This document shows, in pieces, positions 1-5,189 of a stretch of 5,189 nt of DNA. The DNA comes from Archangium sp. (GTDB lineage Bacteria; Myxococcota; Myxococcia; Myxococcales; Myxococcaceae). A program made the translations under genes and the position numbers. The DNA lies in contig JAEUJR010000008.1 in the NCBI GenBank assembly GCA_016793585.1, positions 1 to 5,189 on the forward strand, given 5' to 3'. The notes beneath the pieces were generated by a model. It did no database searches. It was given only the letters and a program-made list of their open reading frames with translations, and was not told the origin of the DNA. Positions within the stretch are counted from its first letter, which is position 1, and each line of letters starts with the position of its first letter.

Positions 1-521
1 CCCCAGTCGAGCCGCGTCGGAGAGCCCATGGTCGCGACGGCGTGCAGCCCCTGCCCTCCTTGCGAGAGGTACGCGTAGACGATCATGCCGCCCATCGAGT
101 GCCCTGCGTAATCGATGGAGTCCGCACCACTCACCTTGCGGACATGATTGATGGCGGTCGGCAGGTCGTGTTGCCAGTAGTGGTCGAAGCGAATCGGCAG
201 GCTCCTGCCCTTCGAAGCATCGGGCCCATCGGACGCGCCCGTCGCGCGCAGCGACATCGTCCACGCTTCACGGCCCTGCGAGGCGAACCAGCGCGCCATC
301 GAGTGGCCCTCGTCGAGATCCATGTTGCGCTCGTTGGCCGAAATGCCGTGACAGAGCAGCACAGGCCGGCCCGTGACGGGACCGACGGGCCGATAGCGAA
401 CGAGCGAGAGTTCCCAGCCATCTTCGGTCTTCGGGCGGTGCTTCTCGGCCTCGGGCGGCAACGGAACGACGCGCAGGTTCGCGCAGCCCGAGAGGAGCAC
501 GATGGCGAGCAGGGCTCTCAT
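1..521 (-). CDS. Lipoprotein alpha/beta hydrolase (lipase/esterase-like), 3' end cut by the window
   Basis: The 173 residues visible are the N-terminal part; the end of the gene lies beyond the left edge. The start MRALLAIVLLSGC is a short lipoprotein signal peptide with lipobox LSGC (Cys13). Ala and Asn follow the Cys, with no Asp at +2, which would suit outer-membrane sorting if E. coli-like rules hold. The hydrolase fold follows: strand and oxyanion segment VLLCHGISAN (54-63), then nucleophile elbow GHSMGG with Ser142. The acid and histidine of the triad should lie in the missing part. The HGISAN...NMDLDEG stretch and the SLRATG strand resemble lipase/esterase-type hydrolases, but the substrate cannot be read. 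The ATG at 521 overlaps the stop of the upstream hydrolase-like gene (ATGA) and has no clear Shine-Dalgarno sequence, so translation is probably coupled. The fold and lipoprotein status are confident; the exact activity is not. Confidence 0.88.
   Translation of the reverse strand, partial: MRALLAIVLLSGCANLRVVPLPPEAEKHRPKTEDGWELSLVRYRPVGPVTGRPVLLCHGISANERNMDLDEGHSMARWFASQGREAWTMSLRATGASDGPDASKGRSLPIRFDHYWQHDLPTAINHVRKVSGADSIDYAGHSMGGMIVYAYLSQGGQGLHAVATMGSPTRLDW
518..521 (-). other. ATGA stop/start overlap between the two hydrolase genes
   Basis: The TGA of the serine-less hydrolase (520-518) overlaps the ATG of the lipoprotein hydrolase (521-519). The lipoprotein signal peptide begins immediately at this ATG, so the start is well supported. 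Coupled translation of a probable pseudo-hydrolase and an active relative is suggested. Confidence 0.85.
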
Positions 522-1441
522 GGCGTCTCACGCGAGAGAAAGTCGTGCACGAGCGGGAAGACGATCGCCGGAGCGTTCGAACCGAGCAGCAACGAGAGGT
601 GACTGAAGTCTTCTCTCGTCTCGAGCCGGCTGAAGCTGCGCAGCTTCACCGAACCAGCTGCGCGTTCACGCCACACCGCACACAACTCTGGCGACGCGAA
701 GCCATCGGCGAGCCCCACGAGCAGCAGCGTCGGCTTGTTCCACGCGGTCAGCTTCTGCACGACCGACCCCGACGCGAGCGGGAGATCGCCAGCACGCATC
801 CACGCGAGCAGCTCGGCCGCCACCGGCTTCGAGAGATCGCGCGTGCCCGTTGCGAGGAAGCCGCGATCGGTGCCGGTCGGAAACTTCGACCACATCGAGA
901 AGAGCAGCTCGAACGCCTGCGCTCCCGAGGGTGAGCTGGCGAGCGTCGAGAAGCGGCCGCCGTCGACCAGGAAGTTCTCCACCAGCGTGCTCGGCACCTC
1001 GGCGAGGAGCGGCGTATTGAACGCGATGACGCGCCGAATTCGGGGATCGGCTTCGTTCACCGCGAGCACGACCGAGCCAGCCCAGCCGTGAACCACGAGA
1101 TCGACCTGCTTCACCTCGAGCGCGTCGAGCAACACGTCGAGATCGCGTGCCATGGCCTCGAGCGACACGCCCGGCCCAGACTTCCCCTGCCCTCGCAGCT
1201 CGGCGACGAACACCGTGCGACCCGACTCGGCGAGCGAGCGCGCGAGCCCACGCCCTTCGAAGTCGTACGCGGCCCGTGTGAAGCCGACGTCAGGCACCAG
1301 CACGACGGGCGGAGCCACCTTCGCGCCTGGCCGCTCGTAGCGGTAGACCGCGAGCGCGACTCCGTCAGGCGTCGTGACGCGACGATGCGAAACCATCAGC
1401 TCGGGCGAGGCCGCGAGCAGGAGCGCGAGGCAACCAATCAC
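518..1441 (-). CDS. Alpha/beta-hydrolase-fold protein lacking the nucleophile serine (probable pseudo-hydrolase)
   Basis: This is a 307-residue protein when started at the GTG at 1441, which overlaps the stop of the response regulator gene (GTGA). The frame is open to 1636, but that extension is an Arg-rich frameshifted reading of the regulator's DNA-binding domain and is rejected. The N-terminus, MIGCLALLLAAS, looks like a short uncharged signal peptide; an ATG at 1396 would remove it. The fold is clear: PPVVLVPDVGF for the first strand and oxyanion region, then VFVAELRGQGKSG, then VDLVVHGWAGSVVL where the nucleophile elbow should be. Aligned on the Asp with the neighbouring hydrolase (D-Y-A-G-H-S-M-G-G), Ser becomes Gly119 and the elbow glycines become Val117 and Ala121. 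The likely acid Asp246 (VGLADGF) and His281 (DFSHLSL) remain. The protein may therefore be non-catalytic, acting as a binding or regulatory partner, or may use unusual chemistry. Substrate unknown. Confidence 0.85.
   Translation of the reverse strand: MIGCLALLLAASPELMVSHRRVTTPDGVALAVYRYERPGAKVAPPVVLVPDVGFTRAAYDFEGRGLARSLAESGRTVFVAELRGQGKSGPGVSLEAMARDLDVLLDALEVKQVDLVVHGWAGSVVLAVNEADPRIRRVIAFNTPLLAEVPSTLVENFLVDGGRFSTLASSPSGAQAFELLFSMWSKFPTGTDRGFLATGTRDLSKPVAAELLAWMRAGDLPLASGSVVQKLTAWNKPTLLLVGLADGFASPELCAVWRERAAGSVKLRSFSRLETREDFSHLSLLLGSNAPAIVFPLVHDFLSRETP
1438..1441 (-). other. GTGA stop/start overlap: response regulator to hydrolase-like gene
   Basis: The TGA of the regulator (1440-1438) overlaps the GTG of the hydrolase-like gene (1441-1439). 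If the alternative ATG at 1396 were used instead, the genes would be 41 bases apart and the hydrophobic N-terminus would be lost. The pattern of overlaps at both neighbouring junctions favours the GTG. Confidence 0.7.
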
Positions 1442-2094
1442 AGCTCGACGAGCCCCGCTTTCAACGCGATCACCACCGCGTCGACGTGCGAATTCACGCC
1501 GAGCTTCTTGTAGATGTGGCCCAGGTGCGTGCGCACGGTGCGGCGCTCGAGCTCCATCACGCGGCCGACCTCGGCGTTCGACAGGCCCTTCGCCACGTAC
1601 CGCAGTACGTCCATCTCGGTGGGCGACAGGTTCCACGGGTTCTGCGGCTGCGCGGGCTTCGACTGCACCGACTGAAAGTAATTCCAGAAGCGCTTCGCGA
1701 TGCGAGCCTCGAGCACCGTGCCGCCCGCCATCACCTCGTGAATGCCCGAGCGGATCTTCTCGGGGCCCACGCGCTTCACGAGGTAGCCATACGCGCCAGC
1801 CTGCATCGCTTCGTAGACCTTCTGCTCGTCGTCGAACGACGTGAGGATCAGCACTTCGATCTGCGGAACGCGACGCTTCAGCCGCCGCGTCACCTCGATG
1901 CCGTCGATGCCGGGCAGCTCGAGATCGAGCAACGCGAGCTGCGGCACCAGCTTCACCATCTCGTCGACGCCGCTCTCACCATCACGAGCAGAACCGACGA
2001 CCTCGATCTCGGGGAAGGCGGCGAGCGCCTTGAGCAGGTTCGCCAGCAGAGGCGCCTGGTCTTCCACCACGTAGATGCGGGTCGTCTCGCTCAT
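1438..2094 (-). CDS. NarL/FixJ-family response regulator (receiver domain and LuxR-type HTH)
   Basis: This is a 218-residue two-domain regulator of typical length. The receiver domain (about 5-125) has the full phosphorylation set: acidic pair Glu11/Asp12, phospho-acceptor Asp57 (LALLDLELPGIDG), Thr85 (LILTSFDD) and Lys107 (GYLVKR). The C-terminal LuxR-type helix-turn-helix (about 153-214) reads LSPTEMDVLRYVAKGLSN, then RTVRTHLGHIYKKLGV, the standard NarL signature. It should bind DNA as a phosphorylation-controlled transcription factor in the cytoplasm; its targets are unknown. The ATG at 2094 overlaps the stop of the kinase-like gene (ATGA), and the product begins directly with the first receiver strand, so this start is preferred. 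The longer open frame to 2322 is a frameshifted reading of the upstream gene. There is no strong Shine-Dalgarno sequence. No histidine kinase is in the window, so its phosphate donor is elsewhere or is a small molecule. Confidence 0.95.
   Translation of the reverse strand: MSETTRIYVVEDQAPLLANLLKALAAFPEIEVVGSARDGESGVDEMVKLVPQLALLDLELPGIDGIEVTRRLKRRVPQIEVLILTSFDDEQKVYEAMQAGAYGYLVKRVGPEKIRSGIHEVMAGGTVLEARIAKRFWNYFQSVQSKPAQPQNPWNLSPTEMDVLRYVAKGLSNAEVGRVMELERRTVRTHLGHIYKKLGVNSHVDAVVIALKAGLVEL
2091..2094 (-). other. ATGA stop/start overlap: kinase-like gene to response regulator
   Basis: The TGA of the kinase-like gene (2093-2091) overlaps the ATG of the regulator (2094-2092). No Shine-Dalgarno sequence lies just upstream, so re-initiation by terminating ribosomes is the likely mode. 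This would tie the amounts of the two proteins together. Confidence 0.85.
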
Positions 2095-4082
2095 CGAAAG
2101 TTCGGGGCTACTTTCTTCTGCTTGCCAGCTTCGAACTGCATCGTCGACTTCCATTCCTGCTTCGACTTGCCGTCGACGATTCGCAAGAGGTGTTTTCCGG
2201 GCGAGACGGGCAGCTTGTTGACGACGCCGCAGACGCGAACGCCGTCGAGCTCGACCCGGGCCGCGCGCGCGAGCTCGACCGTCAGCGTCGCCTGCGGGCC
2301 ATTGGGAGGCGGCGCGTAGCAATCACCCTTCGGAGGCGGCGGCGTCACGTTCTTGAGCGGCTTCGGCGGGTCGATCTTCTTCGGCGGCGTGGGATCGGGC
2401 TCCGGCTCCTTCGGTTTCACCGGTGTGTGCTTCGGCGGCTTGTCGAAGTCGGGCAGCTTCAGGTTCGAAGGCAACGCGAGGGGTGGCCCGGGAGGACCGA
2501 CGCCGTTCGGGTTTCGCAGCTTGTTGAGCGCGACCTCGATGGGCGTCGGCATCCACGAGATCAGATCGCCGATCGCGTCGGGCGTGCGCGTCAACCACAA
2601 CCCCACGATGCCGAGCGTGAAGAACGTGAGAATCGCGGCGCCGAGGCGAACCGCGGTGACGCCCGCGCGTTTGCGCGCCTCGCGTTCCTTGCGCCAATCG
2701 GGCGGCACGTAGTCGGTGTCGCGTTTGAACGGCACCGCGAAGGTGACGATGGTCTTCAGCTTCTGCCGCTCGGTGTTCTCCTTCGGCTTCGGGCCGACGG
2801 GCTTGAGCCCCTGCGCAGAGGCGCCCGTCTTCTCGACCGGCGTTGGCGGCAGCGTGTCTTTCGGCGCGAAGTCTTCGATGGCCTTCACACGGCGCGACAC
2901 CTCATCGACACCGTCGGAGTCCTTCGCCACGACGGGCATCGCGCCCACCGGAGCGTCCCAGGTGACGGGAGCCGGTGGACTGGCGACCGCGGGCACTTCC
3001 TGCTGCGTCTGCGCGCCCGAGTGCGTGACGATCTCGTCGGGCCCACCGAACACCGGCAGTCCATCACTGGTCGAGGTGCGATCGTCGATGGCGCCGCCCG
3101 AGAACGGCGCGCGATCGGCGACCTCGGGCAACTCGGCCGCCACGAGATCGCTCACGCCCGCGATGTCGTCGAGCTCGAACTCCTTCTGAAACGGCACCGG
3201 CCCGAGCGCGTTCACCACCACGTCTTTGGGGAACAGCTCTTCGACGAACTTGCGAACGTCGTCTCGCCCGGGAACGCCGCCCTGCGCCGAGAGGAACTCA
3301 CGCAGCGACTCCGCGAGCTCGGCCGCGCTGCGCTGACGCCGGCCTGCCGACTGCTCGAGCGCGCGCATGATGATGGGATCGATGCGGGAGTGCAGCCTCC
3401 TCACCAGCCGGCTCGGCGGCGGCAGCTTCTCGGCCTGGCGCGTCGACAACGAGTCGCGGCCCACCGACGCCTCCTTCAGCGTCAGCAGCTCGTAGGCCAT
3501 GGCCCCGAGGGCGTAGACATCGCTGGCTGGCGTCGCGTCGCCCGAGGTCTTCAGCTCAGGCGCGCGGTAGCTCGAGCGACCTCGACTCCCGAACGCCTTC
3601 TTGAGCGCAGGTGAAGCCATCAGCGCTTCGAGGGCACCGAAGTCGGCGACCGCCGAGCGGCCATCGGGCCCGAGCAGCACGTTGCCTGGCGTGAGCGCGC
3701 CGTGCACCACCTGGGCGCGGTGGGCGGCCTCGAGCGTCTCGGCGACCTCGATCACGAACGCGATCGCCACGGCTGGAGGCAGCACCACCTCGCGCGTGTT
3801 CAGCCGCGTCAGCGCCTGGCCGAGCGTGTACTTGCCAAGGTCTTCACGAACGATCGCGAGCCGGTGATCGAGCGAGCCCACCTGCAGCACGCGCGCGATG
3901 CCAGGCGTCGTGAGCGCGCCCAGCCGCTGCGTGTAGTCACCGATCACCTTCGCGTACGCGAGGTCGGTCGTCTTCGGGTGGAAGAGCTTGATGACGACAG
4001 ACGTGCCGTCCGAACGTTCGGCCCGGTAGAGCTCGCTCAGCTCCGATGCTTCGAGGCGACCCAGCAGCCGATACACGAGCAC
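2091..4082 (-). CDS. Membrane Ser/Thr kinase-like protein with degenerate active site (probable pseudokinase) and PEGA-like C-terminal domain
   Basis: 663 residues. Residues 5-265 have a Ser/Thr kinase fold: Lys32 (VVIKLF), DFG at 147-149, YRAPEL (172-177), and Asp188 (SDVYALG) before helix F. Two key elements are broken. The glycine-rich loop, GEGGMG in active relatives, reads EASELS (11-16) between conserved GRL and Y-x-A flanks. The catalytic loop reads HGALTPGN (127-134), with Ala129 for the catalytic Asp and Thr131 for the usual Lys. Phosphotransfer is therefore unlikely, though nucleotide binding via Lys32/Asp147 is possible. A low-complexity linker follows to about 470, then one transmembrane helix (about 480-497) after a basic stretch, so the kinase fold is cytoplasmic. 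Outside lie a Pro/Lys-rich stretch (about 525-590) and a PEGA-like domain (about 595-663). Start: GTG at 4082 with no clear ribosome site; a second GTG lies at 4076. The stop overlaps the response regulator start. Confidence 0.92.
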   Translation of the reverse strand: MLVYRLLGRLEASELSELYRAERSDGTSVVIKLFHPKTTDLAYAKVIGDYTQRLGALTTPGIARVLQVGSLDHRLAIVREDLGKYTLGQALTRLNTREVVLPPAVAIAFVIEVAETLEAAHRAQVVHGALTPGNVLLGPDGRSAVADFGALEALMASPALKKAFGSRGRSSYRAPELKTSGDATPASDVYALGAMAYELLTLKEASVGRDSLSTRQAEKLPPPSRLVRRLHSRIDPIIMRALEQSAGRRQRSAAELAESLREFLSAQGGVPGRDDVRKFVEELFPKDVVVNALGPVPFQKEFELDDIAGVSDLVAAELPEVADRAPFSGGAIDDRTSTSDGLPVFGGPDEIVTHSGAQTQQEVPAVASPPAPVTWDAPVGAMPVVAKDSDGVDEVSRRVKAIEDFAPKDTLPPTPVEKTGASAQGLKPVGPKPKENTERQKLKTIVTFAVPFKRDTDYVPPDWRKEREARKRAGVTAVRLGAAILTFFTLGIVGLWLTRTPDAIGDLISWMPTPIEVALNKLRNPNGVGPPGPPLALPSNLKLPDFDKPPKHTPVKPKEPEPDPTPPKKIDPPKPLKNVTPPPPKGDCYAPPPNGPQATLTVELARAARVELDGVRVCGVVNKLPVSPGKHLLRIVDGKSKQEWKSTMQFEAGKQKKVAPNFR

Positions 4083-4118
4083 GGACTGTAGCCCGCGCCC
4101 GCTCGCGGCGGTGCACGA

Positions 4119-4424
4119 TCAGTCCTTCGGTTTCTTGAACAGCTCGTAGGCGTCGAAGCGATACCCGCACCACACGCACTGCACACCGCGCCGACCCTTC
4201 GGCAGCTCGAGCGTGCAGCCGGGGCAGCGGGGGCGCTTCTTCGGCGTGCGCACCACCCGCGCGACCGGGCGGCCGACGTCGATGCGGCCGCGACTGCGGG
4301 TCTCGGCGGCGTCGCGGCGAACCCGCGCTTCGAGCAGCTTCATTCTCAGCTCGAGCTCGTCGATGCGCGTGAGCAGCCTGCGCCGCTCCTCGTCATTCAT
4401 CGTGCTGCTGCGCCGCGCCGCCAT
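4119..4424 (-). CDS. Small coiled-coil protein with C-terminal zinc ribbon
   Basis: 101 residues from the ATG at 4424, or 93 from the ATG at 4400 (MNDEERRRLL); neither has a good ribosome-binding site. The N-terminal half (RRRLLTRIDELELRMKLLEA) has heptad-like leucines and charges and probably forms a short coiled coil. An Arg-rich linker follows. The C-terminus holds a zinc ribbon, C-P-G-C, 12 residues, C-V-W-C-G-Y, with the four Cys placed to bind one zinc ion. The protein then ends in a Lys-rich tail. No signal peptide or membrane segment is seen, so it should be cytoplasmic. It is the first gene of the leftward cluster and ends 36 bases before the kinase-like gene, in the same reading frame. 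I do not recognise a named family. It may be a protein- or nucleic-acid-binding accessory factor for the downstream genes, but this rests on position alone. Confidence 0.8.
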   Translation of the reverse strand: MAARRSSTMNDEERRRLLTRIDELELRMKLLEARVRRDAAETRSRGRIDVGRPVARVVRTPKKRPRCPGCTLELPKGRRGVQCVWCGYRFDAYELFKKPKD

Positions 4425-4466
4425 CGTTTAAGAAGCGTGTCACGGCACTCTGTCGAAGGGAAAAAA
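4425..4466. promoter_or_regulatory. Divergent intergenic region, expected to hold or adjoin two promoters
   Basis: These 42 bases separate the leftward zinc-ribbon gene from the rightward nucleotidase gene. It is the only place where transcription can be seen to diverge. On the minus strand, TCGACA (4449-4454) resembles a -35 box, and TTAAAC about 18 bases further on is a poor -10 match. If real, transcription would start inside the first codons of the 4424 start and would favour the ATG at 4400. An odd palindrome GTGTCAC lies at 4437-4443. No plus-strand promoter boxes were convincing. With so little space, either promoter probably extends into the opposing gene. The function is inferred from layout. 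Confidence 0.35.
4455..4460 (+). promoter_or_regulatory. Shine-Dalgarno site of the nucleotidase gene
   Basis: GAAGGG followed by six A residues directly precedes the GTG at 4467. This is the only convincing ribosome-binding site in the window, and it decides between the GTG at 4467 and the in-frame GTG at 4437. Confidence 0.7.
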
Positions 4467-5189
4467 GTGGATTCCATTCACGGCCCGAACAACGGCCAGG
4501 TCGATCGCACCAAGGCGCTGGAGGCGACGGCGCGCGCCCGGGCGGTGCTCGACGACGAGTCGCTGCACAAGGTGCTCTCGTCGAGCGTCGGCCCCGAGAT
4601 TCCCGTGCCGCGGCAGGTGTTCGTGAACCGCAACCTGCACTTCTCACGCGTCGAGCTCGTCGGCTTCGACATGGACTACACGCTGGCGATCTACCACCTG
4701 CGCCGCCTCGAAGAGCTCTCGTACCAGATGACGATCGAGAAGCTCGTGACGGCCAAGGGCTACCCCGACGCCGTTCGCCGCATTCCGTACGATCACGCCT
4801 TCGTCATGCGCGGCCTCTTCATCGACAAGACGAAGGGCAACCTGCTGAAGATCGATCGGTTCGGTCACGTGGGCCGCGCGTACCACGGGCGCACGCCGCT
4901 CCCCGAAGAGACGCTGAACACGCTGTACCGCAACGAGCGCATTCGCCTGAAGAACCCGGAGTACGCGTGGATCGACACGTTGTTCGCGCTGCCCGAGGCC
5001 TGTCTGTACGCCGGCATCGTCGACCTGTTCGAGAAGGAGCTCGGCCAACCCTGCGACTACACGAAGCTGTACGACGACATTCGCGACGCCATCGACACGG
5101 TGCACCGCGACAACTCGCTCAAGACGGTCATTCGCCGCGACATCGGCCAGTACATCTTCAAGGACCCCGAGCTGGGGCCGGCGCTCCAC
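4467..5189 (+). CDS. HAD-family 5'-nucleotidase (IMP/GMP-specific, cN-II-like), 3' end cut by the window
   Basis: The first 241 residues are visible, roughly half of the 450-500 usual for this family. HAD motif I is GFDMDYTLAIY (66-76), with nucleophile Asp68 and general acid/base Asp70; DMDYTL is the hallmark of the cytosolic nucleotidase II group. The next stretch, EELSYQMTIEKLVTAKGYP followed by RGLFIDKTKGNLLKIDRFG, also matches that family's pattern. These enzymes are cytosolic and dephosphorylate purine nucleotides such as IMP and GMP; the specificity here is by family analogy. HAD motifs II-IV lie beyond the right edge. The GTG at 4467 is chosen because GAAGGG lies six bases upstream; a GTG at 4437 is in frame but lacks such a site. 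It is transcribed away from the leftward cluster and is probably an unrelated housekeeping gene. Confidence 0.92.
   Translation, partial: MDSIHGPNNGQVDRTKALEATARARAVLDDESLHKVLSSSVGPEIPVPRQVFVNRNLHFSRVELVGFDMDYTLAIYHLRRLEELSYQMTIEKLVTAKGYPDAVRRIPYDHAFVMRGLFIDKTKGNLLKIDRFGHVGRAYHGRTPLPEETLNTLYRNERIRLKNPEYAWIDTLFALPEACLYAGIVDLFEKELGQPCDYTKLYDDIRDAIDTVHRDNSLKTVIRRDIGQYIFKDPELGPALH

Noticed and set aside
42..602. Plus-strand open frame over the hydrolase junction
   Set aside because: It is antisense to the lipoprotein hydrolase, which has a lipobox and a GHSMGG elbow; the plus-strand product shows no domain.
1442..1636. N-terminal extension of the hydrolase-like gene to 1636
   Set aside because: The extra 65 residues are an Arg-rich out-of-frame reading of the response regulator's HTH region; the GTG at 1441 gives a 4-base overlap and a normal N-terminus.
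2095..2322. N-terminal extension of the response regulator to 2322
   Set aside because: The extra residues are low-complexity, out-of-frame translation of the PEGA-like domain; the receiver domain begins right after the ATG at 2094.
2330..2450. Apparent repeats of CTTCGGCGG-like units
   Set aside because: They fall in the coding region for the Pro/Lys-rich spacer and are explained by its repeated codons, not by a separate DNA repeat.
2190..3614. Long plus-strand open frame (474 codons) opposite the pseudokinase gene
   Set aside because: It is Arg/His/Leu-rich with no recognisable domain and lies wholly antisense to a well-supported gene; high third-position GC produces such shadows.
4083..4118. 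Possible terminator or regulatory hairpin between the zinc-ribbon and pseudokinase genes
   Set aside because: The 36-base gap is GC-rich but has no clear stem followed by a T-run on either strand, so no feature is called.
4644..5189. Minus-strand open frame opposite the nucleotidase gene
   Set aside because: Its Val/Arg/Leu-rich product has no motif, while the plus strand carries clear HAD nucleotidase motifs over the same bases.

Overview
The window is high-GC DNA, almost entirely coding. Strong G/C third-position bias leaves long shadow reading frames opposite the real genes. The gene types (a membrane Ser/Thr-kinase-like protein with a PEGA-like tail, a NarL-type response regulator, lipoprotein hydrolases, a cytosolic-nucleotidase-II-like HAD protein) suggest a myxobacterium or a relative (Myxococcota). 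This is inferred from gene content and composition; there is no marker gene to fix the genus.

Layout: five genes run leftward (minus strand) from about 4424 to the left edge and look like one operon. In transcription order they are: (1) a small coiled-coil and zinc-ribbon protein (4119-4424); (2) a 663-residue membrane protein with a kinase fold that has lost its catalytic aspartate and its glycine-rich loop, followed by a transmembrane helix, a Pro/Lys-rich stretch and a PEGA-like domain (2091-4082); (3) a complete NarL/FixJ response regulator (1438-2094); (4) an alpha/beta-hydrolase-fold protein in which the nucleophile serine position is glycine (518-1441); (5) a lipoprotein alpha/beta hydrolase with an intact GHSMGG elbow, cut by the window edge (1-521). 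The last three junctions are 4-base stop/start overlaps (ATGA, GTGA, ATGA), so genes 2-5 are probably translationally coupled.

On the plus strand, 42 bases from the first leftward gene, a divergent gene starts at 4467 and runs off the right edge. It encodes a HAD-family 5'-nucleotidase of the IMP/GMP (cN-II-like) type and is probably a housekeeping gene unrelated to the operon.

The most interesting point is the combination: an apparent pseudokinase with an envelope-side domain, an orphan response regulator with all its phosphorylation residues, and a pair of alpha/beta hydrolases, one apparently dead and one apparently active, all coupled in one transcript. A plausible but unproven reading is an envelope-sensing module in which non-catalytic scaffold proteins control a regulator and an exported lipase or esterase. 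No RNA genes, mobile elements, CRISPR arrays or convincing terminators were seen, and no gene-free stretch exceeds 42 bases.
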